From Gonocerus acuteangulatus (lineage: Eukaryota; Arthropoda; Insecta; Hemiptera; Coreidae): 64,000 nucleotides of DNA. Shown piece after piece: positions 1-10,900 of the stretch. Made by a program: the position numbers and the translations under genes. The stretch is taken from NCBI GenBank assembly GCA_946811695.1, contig OX328123.1, forward strand, positions 124,917,896 to 124,981,895. Reading direction: 5' to 3'. The notes beneath the pieces were generated by a model, which ran no database searches, was not told where the DNA came from, and saw only the letters and a program-made list of their open reading frames with translations. Within the stretch, counting starts at the first letter, position 1. Each line of letters starts with the position of its first letter.

Positions 1-385
1 AGCTGTCTGTCTGTATGTTTGTTCCTTATACAAGTCCACACCGTTCGTCCGATTTTGGCTAAACTCGGTACACAGATAGATCCTAATCTGGAGAGTGCCG
101 TAGGCTAGGTCAAAACCCTCTACCCGCTGTCTGTCTGCATGTTTGTTCCCTATAAAAATCGACACCGTTCGACCGATTTTGAGCTAAGTTGGAACACAGG
201 TAGATATTGATACGGCGATTGCCATAGGCTCGATCAAAACGGCTACCATCTGTCTGTCTGTATGTTTGTTCGTTATACAAACCCACACCCTTTCACAGAT
301 TTTGATCAACTGGGCACACAGGTTGGTCTTGATCAGGGGATTGCCATAGGCCAGGTCAAAAACCTCTACCAGCTGCAGTCTGTAT

Positions 386-421
<36 letters not shown>

Positions 422-510
422 CACACCGTTAGACCGATTTTTACCAAACTTGGCATACATGTATGTCTTGATACGGGGGGTGTTATAGGCTAGGTCAAAG
501 TCGTCTAGGA
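1..510. repeat. Tandem repeat, ~122-bp unit, about four copies
   Basis: Units begin near 1, 126, 247 and 371, each opening with CTGTCTGTCTGTATGTTTGT or a close variant. Each continues through a CGACCGATTTT-type block and a GATTGCCATAGG block. The fourth unit carries a 29-base T run near 388-416. The copies are diverged, so the array is not recent. It lies a little upstream of CGCCGGGTAACAGCTAGT at 636-653, a kind of sequence that also appears in part near 49919. It is probably the tandem core of a larger interspersed element whose ends I cannot define. Confidence 0.8.
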
Positions 511-979
511 CGCACAGTTGGGAGGCCACGGGTTCATAACAGTTACAGATTCGTATTATTAGATTTTAATAATACTTACTTGGTTTCTAATTTAGTTAGG
601 CTTTTCTATATTCAGAAAGTAGGTGTAGCATGGCACGCCGGGTAACAGCTAGTGTCTTATAAAAAAACTTTCGACACCACGAGACCGGGTAGGTGCCTAG
701 GTCCTATGTGTCAGGTTTGCTTTGCAGTCTAGCCCCTGTAAAATTATTATTACCAACACTGACGCTAGGTTTGTATGGTTGAAAACAGGAGGAGGTTACA
801 ATGACCAGGTTAGTTTTGACGTCTCGCTAGCTGCAACATCATAAGGCTTTTTCGTTTTTATCCCTAGTGTCACTTGGAAAGGGTCTGAAATAATTTTCAT
901 CTAGATTAATAGTTTCTGTATAGCCAAACCGAAAATAAGTTAAGAAAACTTGATAGTTGTATTAGCGTTTCTTGTAAAC

Positions 980-1580
980 GTTTACAGATATCGCTTTAAA
1001 GTTGGTTTCATTAGTTTTCTTACGTTATCCAGATCGCGTAAACACGGCAACGGAAGCGCTACGATTTTTTTCCACAAAAACCGAGTCTCGTAGGCGGATT
1101 CTGCTGGTTAACAAACGTGTCTTTTATATAAAACGAAGGGCCATATTTAGGTGAAGCTTCAGAGTGAATGTATATACCTTCAAGTTACCAACCGTCCTAA
1201 ACTAAAATAATTAAATAGCAGGCGGCCGGATCATAGTACTGACCACACTATCTCCCTAGTTAGACGTTTAGTCAACTATCAGACACATCTCCACTATCTG
1301 CCTCTCTGGGGCTTCGCGGCCTGTTATGGGACTTTTGTGTGATGCTTTTTGAGGTAACCCTAACCTGCCCCCCATAAAAATACATCTTTCTGAGTAGTGG
1401 TGGAAGATGTTTAACGAATTTCATTTTTTGTGGTGAAAACAAAACCAAAAAAATAGTGGCAACTTTTCTGCTAATGGCATATATTTAAATTTTAACGGGG
1501 GCAATTTCCGGTGTCTAGTAGGTACGATCAATTAAGCTATCTAAATAACTACATTTCTCTGGACATTGCTAAAAATAAAC
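980..1580 (+). mobile_element. Degenerate hairpin-family element with SINE fragment inside
   Basis: Bases 980-1135 match the internal part of the family seen at 5923-7434: the ATCGCTTTAAA / GGTTTCATT block, then GCGCTACGATTTTTTT and GGCGGATTCTGCTGGTTAAC. Bases 1483-1545 match the near-3' part of the second subfamily (TTTTAACGGGGGTCATTTTC-like, compare 63705). Between them sits a truncated SINE (1204-1355). No 3' hairpin is preserved, so this is an old, broken copy. Confidence 0.55.
1204..1355 (+). mobile_element. 5'-truncated SINE (T-tailed family)
   Basis: It shares GGCGGCCGGA.CATAGTACTG and the terminal GCGGCCTGTTATGGGACTTT with the better preserved copies at 5574-5849 (minus) and 54116-54388 (plus). 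The tRNA-like head is missing. The 3' end is marked by the CCTGTTA.GGGACT block followed by T-rich sequence. Confidence 0.65.
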
Positions 1581-2593
1581 AAGTATCTTTTTACTTAAGA
1601 AAAAAATACAGAACGGATTCTTACTTCAACTTTATATTTAGCTGCTTCCGGGAATATATGTTTTCATTAGTTTGTGATGTATAAGTAGTTTCCTTGTAAC
1701 AATGCAATAATTTTGACCGCAATCAAACTTTCGTCGGCTTGAACACAGTGGTTTCTAGTGAACCTCTACTCCTTTTAGGCCAACTATTCTTATATTCATA
1801 ATACACTGCTATCATCAGATTCGTAAGGTATCATCATATATGATGTAACAGGGGTCATTTCTTTCCTGAGTGCAACCTCAAGTATTAGACCAATCAGAAT
1901 GGTGCTGACCACATTGGTTATTCTCCTCAGCAAATAATTATTTTTCAAAATTTATTTGATTTTTTTTTGCTGTTTTAAGAATTGTTGGGATTAGGAAAAA
2001 TATTGTTATAGACCTCAATGATCTATTTTGTTGATTTTACTCAAACGAATTTTTTTTTCTTTCGTTTTTAACGGCGCATCAACTATTTGGCTATTAGCGC
2101 CGACTAATTTATTGTTTTTTTCTTCTTCAGTTATAAAAGTGATAATTCAACATATTAATTACGTAACAGTACTTCTTGTTTTAGTTTGTATTTCGTAGCA
2201 AGCTCCTGGATGTGCTGCGTTATGGGGCTGCGAGCTTCAAGTCCAATTACTTCCCATTTTTTAATCTTGTATTTTTCTTGAAAATATGGTATACCCTGAT
2301 TTATTTATCTATTTTATATATTTATTGTTTATATTGTGCTATTTTTAGCACATCAATATTTGGTTGGAATATGCTAAAAATAGGTACATACTATTTGTAA
2401 TTATTAATTAACCAAAGGGAGTGACCGGACGGACAGAATTTGTACAGGTAGGTATTTGATTCCCTGAACAAACCAGAGAGATATTGCCTGTATTTCCTAT
2501 TTGCAGGTACCAATTAAACGATGATTGGACTTGGGACGGTCTGTAAGCCAGATTCCTACCACTGAACCACATTAGTCATAGTTCAGTGCACGG
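1581..2593. other. Unassigned AT-rich stretch with one SINE tail remnant
   Basis: I see no gene here. A short block at 2072-2106 (ACGGCGCATCAACTATTTGG, then CTATTAGCGCCGAC) is the minus-strand 3' tail of the SINE family at 5976-6208. The rest has scattered T runs and stops in all frames. A 62-residue open frame at 2212-2400 is low-complexity and hydrophobic, and I do not call it. Confidence 0.5.
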
Positions 2594-3370
2594 TAGGGAT
2601 GGGCGATAGTCGATAGTTACTATCAATATATCGATAGTAACTATCGACTATCAATAGTAGCTATCGATAGTCATAAACTATCGATAGCTTTTTTTACTTT
2701 TTTCCTAGATTTAAGTTATCAGCATCTGGAGCGCTGTCTCGTACCGATACTAGTAAGAAGTTACTTGATTTGTTCCTAGCCACTGTATCCTGCCGGTTGG
2801 TTCCTTATGAAACTAAAACCATTCCTCCTTTGGCGACTCTGTTCGCGCCCCTTGGTGTCCAAACAAAAACAAGAAATAACTATCTGGTGAATAGAACCAA
2901 CTACATAATGTAGCCAGGAAATACCTTTGTGTTCCAGGCTCGTCTGGACCATCAGAAGGTGTATTTTCTTCCGCTGGAAAAATCAGTTCTGAGCAGTCGA
3001 CCAGACTGGGCCAAATAAAACGGAAATGTTGCGTTTCCTTTCTAGTAATATGTGGCTCAAGGAGCATAACTTATAACAGTTTGAAATAATTGCACTTTTT
3101 TTGTGTCTCTTGATATTTTTTTTCCTTTGGAAGTGCTTTTATAAATTAAATAAATACGTTTTTCGTTTCTAACGTTGTTTTAATATTATAAATCGATTTA
3201 ATCCTGCAACTAATAGATAATTCAATTCAATAACATTAAATTTTTCATTGGACAGGTACGTATGGAATAGGGAAAGGCATTATCAAATAACTATCGATAG
3301 TATCGGTATTTCTTAACCGATAGTATCGGCCTATCGATACTGCTGAACTATCGACTATCGCCCATCCCTA
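2594..3370. mobile_element. hAT DNA transposon, non-autonomous, TATCGATAG-rich ends
   Basis: The ends are perfect terminal inverted repeats: TAGGGATGGGCGATAGTCGA at the left and its complement ending CGCCCATCCCTA at the right. The flanking 8-bp direct repeat GTGCACGG (2586-2593 and 3371-3378) is an exact target-site duplication, the hallmark of hAT elements. Both subterminal regions are packed with ATAGTCGATAG and TATCGATAG words. The centre holds an 84-codon minus-strand frame (2813-3067) that I cannot match to any transposase domain. At 777 bp it cannot encode a full transposase. Confidence 0.93.
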
Positions 3371-3851
3371 GTGCACGGCGAGCGTTCAAAGTCAGCATCT
3401 GTAGTTCCGTGATCCGAAAATATTCCGATTCAGTGAATGTCCAATAGCACTACTTCATCTAGCCTTACATTCAGATCAAATAAGTTTCAGTTCATTCTAG
3501 ACATCTCGCAGCTTCTTATTATACATCAAAATAAACTAATGTTGAACTAATGACCTTTTTCCAATCTGTTGTTGAAGGCTTAGCTGGATGGTTTAAATCC
3601 TCATTAAGTGGCTGGGGTTTCCCTTGGAGTAGGGGATATAGAAGAGCTCTATAAACCTCCGAGAGAGAAGAGGTAAGCCTGCCTTGGGAATGCCTAAAGG
3701 GAAGATCTATTAACACATTTCTCAGCCTGACACGAGGGTTATCCTTTAGTCTTACCCTTTACAAGATTATTTACTTACATCTCCTCTTGAATCTTTTCAC
3801 AAATTTTTGATTCAACCAATAAAATTGCATAGTCATTTCTATATTTCGTTT

Positions 3852-3902
<51 letters not shown>

Positions 3903-4369
3903 TTGACAAGGTCCTTGTGCCTATAAATAAAATTGAACGAATTAAATAAAGGATCAAGTTAATGATATCTATACAAAACGAATTGGTTTTTTGACCTTGC
4001 AACAAGGTAAAAAAAGATGCTATACTAAATAGTTTCAGAAACTTTAATTTCTCTATAGGTACATTTCGCACCCTTCCGGTGCCTCTTCATGGAAACATGT
4101 TACAAATATAAAAACTTACTTTTTTTACAGTAGGGCCACGTCCAGACTGGTATTTGACTGAAAGAATTCAGTAAATTCTGTACGAAAAGGTTCTGAAGAC
4201 ATTTTCTAAGGATCATATTAGTCAGAGAAATAAGTAATGAATATATTTTCAACAGGATTTTGTCCCTACTGACGTAATTTTTTAATTGGTTCTTTTTTTT
4301 GTAATAGCATTTAAAAGTATGGTAAGTATTTAAGTAAAACAAGGCAAGAATTCGAGAAACATATTGATA
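3371..4369. other. Unassigned stretch with (TA)n and an interspersed repeat fragment
   Basis: It contains a (TA)n tract at 3854-3900. At 4058-4160 there is a copy of a repeat also present at 19044-19165 and partly at 53755-53790: a TTTCGCACC / GGTGCCTCTTCA block, then GGCCACGTC.AGA.TG and CTGAAAGAATTCA. The orientation and class of that repeat are unclear; it resembles the 3' end of a non-LTR element on the minus strand. I see no gene. Confidence 0.5.
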
Positions 4370-4590
4370 ATAGTGTTTTTTTCTAAAGCGTATGTTGACA
4401 GAGTGGAGTAATATTGTAATTATCCTGTCTTGGCACCTAAAATCTTCATTATTCTTGTGGTTTCACTTTATATTCTTCGCAAAAGATCAAAAACTAAGAA
4501 CAACAGCTCCTATGCCTTTCCTAATAGCCCTAGGAATATGAATAGAATACGATAAGAAGCAGTTCCTACGAGTCGAACATTTTTATTATT
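4370..4590 (-). mobile_element. 5'-end fragment of hairpin-family element
   Basis: Read on the minus strand it begins AAAAATGTTCGACTCGTAGG, continues AACTGCTTCTTATCG, and carries the CCTAATAGC / TGATCTTTTGCG block seen at 31905-32047. The 5' hairpin is degraded. No 3' end is attached. Confidence 0.55.
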
Positions 4591-4874
4591 GAGAAGAAAT
4601 CAAAGTCTGTTGCGATTTGCGATGAAGGTTGCCGGGATTTGGCATGAGAGCTAACAAAACCATTTTAACGTTTTTTTATTTGTATAAAATCGAGATTTAT
4701 TCATCATCGTTTTGGGTATAGTATATGACTTCTCGCCAGTTTTAAAATAAATAAATGAGAACAAAGGGTCACCATTTTATAATATGAAAAACAGTTTTCT
4801 GGTAACTGGATTTTTCTGGCCATGAAATTTAACCTTTGGTTTTAGTGTAAGAAAAATTATTTCTGGACTATATA

Positions 4875-4877
<3 letters not shown>

Positions 4878-4938
<61 letters not shown>
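4878..4938. repeat. Poly-T tract of about 61 bases
   Basis: An uninterrupted T run followed by ACAAGAGATCAAGCAGTAAA. It may be the A tail of a retroposed copy inserted on the minus strand, but I cannot identify the body of that copy upstream on that strand. Confidence 0.8.
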
Positions 4939-4942
<4 letters not shown>

Positions 4943-5573
4943 GAGATCAAGCAGTAAATCATACATTTTGGTGCAAGTTTGAACGACGACTTCTTTCAGC
5001 AATTTCTAGGGGCACTTTTTGTTAATGATTAATGTTGTAACAAAATTTAGCACACAATTTGCAATATAGGAAAACAAAATGAAATAAAACCTATGCATAA
5101 GGGTAACTTTGGAGAGAATCAATTTGGCGCGGGATATGCAGATATACCCTAAAATGCTCTAATGCAGTAGATGTGAAGTAAAATTAATCCTACCGTTAGG
5201 AATGAGTTGTAATGAAGTAAATTGCATTGGAGCAATATAAGAGCCATTATGTGTAAATGTGAGACCCTATATTTCACCAATGTCTCTTCATTAAGTTGGA
5301 AAACTGTGCAGAGTCTCTTCTGAGGGGTTAAATAGCAGATCTTAAATAACGCGTGGACTGAACTTTCTCTTCTGAACTTGACTTGTTTATAGCGCAGCAT
5401 TCCATTCAATGAGAATAAAGACTAAATCGAGGTTGTTTTTGCTTTCCCCGCCATAAGGAACTCAAACGTTAAGACACCTTATTTTTTGTATGATTCAATT
5501 ATATCTTATTAAATAACTTAATAATTAATATAAAAAATGTTTGGTGTATAGAGCAGAGCAACCTAAAATAAAA
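4939..5573. other. Unassigned AT-rich stretch
   Basis: No gene or element boundary is visible. An 86-codon minus-strand frame (5149-5409) has no recognisable motif and is probably chance. Confidence 0.4.
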
Positions 5574-5849
5574 AAAAATTAAAAAAAAAGTCCTTTAACA
5601 GGCCACGAGGGCTCTGAGAGAAATAGTATGGTCAGTACTATGCTCCGGCCGCCTGATTTTCCCCTTTGCAGGCACCCTATAATAAATTAATTAAAGGCTG
5701 CGTTGGTGTAGAAATGGCCAGAGAGGCCGAATTCAACTCACCAACGAAGTCACTAAAAGATAAAAATCTTTTGTGCATGCTCGGGATTTGAACTCACGTC
5801 CTCCAGCATATTAATACAAAACTTTACCACTGAGCTAACGTCGCCCCCT
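5574..5849 (-). mobile_element. tRNA-derived SINE, T-tailed family, near full length
   Basis: On the minus strand it starts GGGGGCGACGTTAGCTCAGT, a tRNA-like head. The A box (TAGCTCAGTGG, 5827-5837) and a B-box-like GAGTTCAAATCCC (about 5783-5795) are the internal RNA polymerase III promoter. The body contains GAATTCGGCCTCTCTGGCC and GGAAAATCAGGCGGCCGGAG, and it ends GTGGCCTGTTAAAGGACTTT plus T-rich sequence. A 10-bp flanking duplication, TAAAATAAAA (5564-5573 and 5850-5859), supports insertion by target-primed reverse transcription. The T-rich rather than A-rich tail is unusual and recurs in the copy at 54116-54388. Confidence 0.85.
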
Positions 5850-5972
5850 TAAAATAAAATACATAACTAAATTACAAAGTAAGGTAAATTTCATATTATG
5901 TGTTGAAAAGTGACGTTATTTAAAAAAAAGTCCGACTCGCAGGAACTGCGTCATCTTAGCGCGGTTCCAGTT

Positions 5973-5975
<3 letters not shown>

Positions 5976-6045
<70 letters not shown>

Positions 6046-6208
6046 GGCGCATCTACATGTAGGTCATTAGCGCCGACATCCAGGGTGTAGCGAGGAATTT
6101 TTCCAGCGAGCCGTGGGATGATAAAATTCCTGCCAGAGGTTGGGAATCGAACCCACCATCTCCCGCTTATGAATCCAAGGCGCTAGCCATTAGACCACGG
6201 GAGACCCC
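5976..6208 (-). mobile_element. tRNA-derived SINE with GCGCCGTAAAA tail
   Basis: The minus-strand head TCTCCCGTGGTCTAATGGCT carries an A box (TGGTCTAATGG, 6187-6197). A perfect B box, GGGTTCGATTCCC, lies at 6142-6154. The 3' tail GGCGCTAATGACC ... GCGCCGTAAAA can fold on itself (GGCGC/GCGCC) and ends in about 68 A. The duplication GGTTCC(A/T)GTTCAT flanks the copy (about 5963-5975 and 6209-6221), so it landed in the hairpin-ended element after that element was in place. Confidence 0.9.
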
Positions 6209-7279
6209 GGTTCCTGTTCATATCCATATTCTCATTTGAAAAGCATAGAATAGAAACAGATATTTTCCTCGGCCTTTGTTCAAAGGGTTTTATGGCTATA
6301 CCTGGGGTCGGGTCCGCAACACCCTAGAAACCTCTTCTACCGATACTTCATTTCATACGTTTCAATGAATTGGAAAATATCAAAAATCTTCACATATTCC
6401 TGTGTTCTTTTACTATAGTAAAAATTCTACAGATAAAATCAATTAAAAAATAAAATAAAAAAACCAACAGCATAAAGGCAATTGAAAATATTCAAAAGAC
6501 GTCATCGAATCTTTTTCTCTTGGCAAGCTATATTTCTAACAATGAATTGTTTTTCTTATTTTGCCTAATCTGTTTTATTGTAAAATACATTATCCAACTA
6601 TAAGCAATTAAAAAATAACAAGGAATAAAAACAGACAAAAAGAACAGTTCGAATGAGCAAAATCAATTACTTTAATGTTTTAAGCACTTATTTCTCCGAT
6701 TGACATCGCGTTTTCAAAACTTTCATCAGAACCTTTTTTGTAGAGCATTTAGTAAGCTTTCTAATGGTATTCTTTTGTTTACCAAGATTCTCAACCTTTC
6801 TCGAGATATTAAGGAAAATATACAAAGTTACCAAAACTTTTTATGTCTGTTAATAAAATATTTTATTCTAACCCTTCCTTAACTCCAAACGTAACCAAAA
6901 TTTCAACATATTAGTTTTAATGATAGTAAAACATGCAGAAAATGTTTCAACTGAATCCCATGATTCTAAGTACCCAAACCAAAAACAGTATTCAAAAACT
7001 ATTTTTCCAATTTTCTCAAAAACGGTTAAAGCTATCACCTTGAAAATGGTTTCATTCGTTTTCCTAGCCAAAGAAGCTTATAAAACGAGTACTTACAAGT
7101 TTATGAACTCAAAAACGTAAGCGTTACGATTTTTTTTTGCGCGAATTTCGCCCCAAACGCCATCTTCCAGTGGGCGGATTTTGCTGGTTAACGAACTTGA
7201 CCTTTCAAACCGGCCGACAGATTTTTGTACCAAATTTCATCAAAATCGGACCATTAGGGAGGCCAGAAATCCGCGAACA

Positions 7280-7282
<3 letters not shown>

Positions 7283-7335
<53 letters not shown>
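7283..7335. repeat. (TA)n microsatellite inside hairpin-family element
   Basis: About 26 AT dinucleotides directly after GCGAACAGACA. Other copies of the family carry a (TA)n at the same internal position (29257, 29895, 55093), so the tract belongs to the element. Confidence 0.95.
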
Positions 7336-7337
<2 letters not shown>

Positions 7338-7512
7338 AATTTTAATTTGTAATTTGGATTGTTTCATTGTATCAACCTTATAAGCGGGGTTCCTCCCTAT
7401 CGGGGAGAGAGGAACCGCGCTAAAAGGCCCACATATGAGCTGCGTAAGCACATACGTCAGATGGTACTTAGTGTACACTGGATTCCTGAATGATTTGCTT
7501 AATATAACCTTC

Positions 7513-7680
<168 letters not shown>

Positions 7681-7789
7681 CGTAGCGTTCAAAGAGAGAG
7701 ATCCCAAGGCTTTCCAATTGCCTCTGAGTGGAGGCCTTTCTGCCCGACTTATGGGATAGCTGACCCATACAGATAAGATTGTAAATCAA

Positions 7790-7945
7790 GACCTTTCAAG
7801 ACTGGTTTGTTTGAGATTTCATTTGGATAGGTGTTTCGCTATTGATCTAAACAAAGTAATAACTGTTTCTATTTTATGCCTTCATAAACACTAAAGATAA
7901 GAACGGAACCGCGCTAAGATGACGCAGTTCCTGCGAATCGGACTT
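7790..7945 (-). mobile_element. 5'-end fragment of hairpin-family element
   Basis: The minus strand reads AAAAAAAGTCCGATTCGCAG, then GAACTGCGTCATCTTAGCGC and GGTTCC. This is a well-preserved 5' hairpin followed by the element's TGTTTATGAAGGCATAAAAT block. No 3' end lies adjacent on the minus strand. Confidence 0.75.
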
Positions 7946-8892
7946 TTTTTTATTACGTTTTAAGTGTTAACCAAAATTATTAATTTTAATTTTTTTTTTT
8001 TTATTATTTTACTTTTTTTTATCAATTTTATAACTTTTTTATATAATCAAAATTAACTTATCAACACTAATAAATCATTCTTGGTCAAGTAACGTTTCAT
8101 TCAACAAATTAATTCTTTCACCTGGGAAGGAATGAAACTCTTCTTTATGTCGTCGAATTTCTGCACTCCTACTGCTAATAGAAATATACGGATCGTTCGA
8201 GTTTAGTAAACACTGAAATACATTTTCAATATTCGATAGCCCTCCACTACTGGCAGATGAACTTAAATATTCTTCTAACGTACATCTGCGTGTGTATCGC
8301 AATCCAAACTTGTATTAAAACACTCACCAGAACGTTTCTCAAAAACACTTTTTGTTCGGTTTGCATTTTTTACACCTTCCTGGTTTTTTTTTTTTTTTTT
8401 TTTTGCCTTTGTAAGATCCAAACTTCAAAAAGTCCCCTTTTCGATATGAGCATTTTTTTCAGAAAATCAGTTATCATTATTAAATAGGCAGATTCTGGCA
8501 GCTAATTCTTGCTTTTCCAAGTCAATACTTAATTGACAAATAAGAAAAAATAGAACTTGACCGGACGAGGCCGGACAGCAAAAGTTCTGTCCCATAATAA
8601 CGTAACAATACAAATAATTTTTGTAACTGTAGTATTCCTTCGAAGATGGAGTAATAAACTTTGCAGCATGTCATACCCTAATATAAACAATCCGTAATCT
8701 CTAAATATTGACGTATTTGAGCCGACTAATTCTTGTTTTCTGATCTATATACTATCTAGGAAAATACTGCAAGGTCCGATTAAAGATTTGTTTTCATGAA
8801 TTTTTCGAATTTTGTCCAGCTAGATCAGTTAAAAATACCACTGTGCGACGTTTACTGATATTTGTTGCAATACATAAAAAATGACGGCCGTT
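7946..8892. other. Unassigned stretch
   Basis: T- and A-rich, with two mutually overlapping small frames near 8075-8487, neither with a recognisable domain. The minus-strand frame at 8075-8302 has an ordinary amino-acid mix but no motif I know. I see nothing else. Confidence 0.4.
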
Positions 8893-9075
8893 GGGGACGA
8901 GGTTAGCTCAGTGGTAGAAGAACATTCTTACGAATTGTCAAATGCATGTCAAGGGTGAAACAGAGATTTTTGGCTTTTCAGACCTATCCTGGCTAAAAAA
9001 GGGTGGTAACCTATAGATAACCCGTCCTAAAATTAGAAATAATAAATGGACGTTAAAATTTAAATTTAAATTTAA
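8893..9075 (+). mobile_element. tRNA-derived SINE, ATAGATAACCCG family
   Basis: The head GGGGACGAGGTTAGCTCAGT contains a good A box (TTAGCTCAGTGG, about 8902-8913). The B box is degraded (GTCAAGGGTGAAAC region). The body has GACCTATCCTGGCTA and GGTAACCTATAGATAACCCG, and the copy ends ATAAATGGACGTTAAAATTT plus AAATTTAAATTT repeats. The body recurs on the minus strand at 43875-43995, 52460-52668 and 60015-60125. Confidence 0.75.
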
Positions 9076-10429
9076 GTAATCTGGAAAAATTGATCTCATG
9101 CAACTTTCGCTAAGGCAAGCTCAGTTGCTACCAGACTCTATTGATGAAATATTAGCGGATGACCCCAAAAAAATAGCAAGACTTTTTGGAAGCGGCAGAA
9201 TTAATCAACAACATTTGGACTGATTAAGTCCAAAAATAACTAAAATTAATATCACCATCGAAGTTGATTGATAATGCTCCTCATTGAAGAGAAAGGCTCC
9301 TGAGAAGATTCGTATAAAAATAATTATTGGCATTATCAGACTCATGTAATATTATACTGCTTATTAATGGGAATGTATATGCTCGCGAAAACAAAACTGG
9401 GTCGGGTTAATGCTTGTTATAATATCGAAAAAGTATATTTTATTTGATGTTAATAGTCACTACGGCGGTATATATATTTAAATTTTTTATCTTTATAAGA
9501 TGGAGCTATATATAAAAATATTACATCAAGTAATAACATAACATAAAGACTGTTCCGGAGGAATTCCGAGACATTTTCCTCTTCCCTCTTGGGAATTCTA
9601 CTTGCCATCTTCTAATTACTCCTTTCCCTTACAGCTTGGCCAGAATTCGAAAGAATTTACTAATATTATTCATATTTATATTTATAACGCCACGATCTAT
9701 TGACATTTAGTGAGAAAACCATTTTATGTAATTTAATTCTCTCTCAGCTGAAATTCTTAGAGCTTGTTTTCGCGCCGAAAACAATGTAATCCATTTATTG
9801 TCTTGAACGATATAAATGAATTAAAATGCCATTAAAAAAAAATATGAATACATGTACTGGAAATTTATGTAGGCATCGGTAATATCCAACATGCAGGGTG
9901 ATTTGAGTAATAAAATATTCTGAAGCTTGCTTTCTTCGCCAAAACCTATGCATGTTCACCACTTGTTGAAGTGCTGACCTCATTTCATCTATAACAAGGC
10001 CATCATCACTATATTTGGTGGAACCATCTAAAAATAATCCTATGACTTGGCAATCTTAAATGGACTGACTACCAGTCAACAGTGTATGACATTGTTTGGT
10101 GTGTATGTTGGCAACCCGAAGCGTTGTCTCGCGGAAGATGTCTGGACTTCCTCAACAGCCGAAATTCAAGACTTGGGCGACATAAAAAAGACCTGTTCGC
10201 GTTACTGTTTCGAAGGCCTGAAACTAAGCAGAAATGGGTAGTAATTGTTTCATATTAAATTCATTCCGGGCAGTATAAAGGACATATTTTGTCAATCGAA
10301 CGAAGTCAACTAAATGCCTGGACATTGATATATTTGGAGTAGTAGTATACTTCCAAGATACTTTTATTCGTTCATAAATTCGTAGTATTAACGTTTCACT
10401 CCAGCTTAGATGCTTTCAAAATAATATTT
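9076..10429. other. Unassigned stretch, possibly with weak retrotransposon remnants
   Basis: Around 9095-9220 the plus strand can be read as a short coding-like peptide (LADDPKKIARLFGSGR) ending at a stop. I cannot assign it. Minus-strand frames at 9795-9983 and just upstream also look coding-like, and they lie next to the reverse-transcriptase remnant at 10430-10900, so they may be its decayed continuation. Evidence is weak. Confidence 0.3.
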
Positions 10430-10900
10430 TTATTTGAGAGCAATCTTCCAGTTTATTTATTATGAACTGAAGTGAGTTCTTGCTTTCAATCAAAAGGACT
10501 ATGTATGGCATCCGCATACATACGGCACGGCAGGTTGACGTCCAGTAATCACACTTTTCCGTTTCTTAGACAAGTGCGTTAATGTAGGCGGAAAATGAAA
10601 TGTACATTGAGGTTCTAAGTTTGACAATAATTTTCCAGTTTATCTATTATGATCTGGTGTGAATTCTTACTTTCACTCAGAAGGACAACGCCATCCGAAA
10701 CATTAGGCAAGGCAGCTTATCCTACGGAAATATCACTCCCTCCGGTTCTCAACAAGTCATTAATGTCGGCAGAAAATAAAAGTGGACTCAATATGAAAAC
10801 CTGCTTCAGTCCGTAATGAGAACTGAACACCATCATATTGCAGAATCCGTTCTCTTTAGGTGATGTGAACTATACCATCAGTCGTTTGGGGAATAAATTA
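10430..10900 (-). pseudogene. Non-LTR reverse transcriptase remnant, partly duplicated
   Basis: On the minus strand about 10625-10890 reads SSHYGLKQVFILSPLLFSAD, then INDLL, then SDGVVLLSESKN, then IIIDKLENYC. This is the order of the RT palm in non-LTR retrotransposons: G(L/V)(R/K)QG..LSPLLF..(F/Y)INDL, the YADD(I/V)VLL catalytic box, and a following (D/N)KLE.(W/Y)C. The catalytic YADD is degraded to SDG-like residues, and stops interrupt the frame. A second, more diverged copy of the same ~190-bp segment lies at 10437-10620 (MYADAI, then ESKNSL and INKLEDC in shifted frames). The two copies are in tandem and both dead. The clade (RTE-, CR1- or Jockey-like) cannot be fixed from this length. 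Confidence 0.7.

Larger units (their letters stand above)
5923..7434 (+). mobile_element. Hairpin-ended element, subfamily I, full length with nested SINE
   Basis: The 5' end is AAAAGTCCGACTCGCAGGAA followed by CTGCGTCATCTTAGCGCGGT. GGAACTGCG and CGCGGTTCC can pair as a hairpin, and TTAGCGCGGTTCC is the exact complement of the element's 3' GGAACCGCGCTAA. The interior includes CGATTGACATCGC, GTAGAGCATTTAGTAAGCTT and GCGTTACGATTTTTTT blocks. A (TA)n tract (7283-7335) follows GCGAACAGACA. The 3' end is a stem-loop (GGTTCCTCCC / GGAGAGAGGAACC region) finishing CGCGCTAAAA. There is no coding capacity. The architecture fits non-autonomous Helentron-type (HINE) elements, but the class is inferred. 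A SINE (5976-6208) interrupts the 5' part. Confidence 0.75.

Noticed and set aside
4777..4962. Poly-lysine frame
   Set aside because: It is a translation of the poly-T tract.
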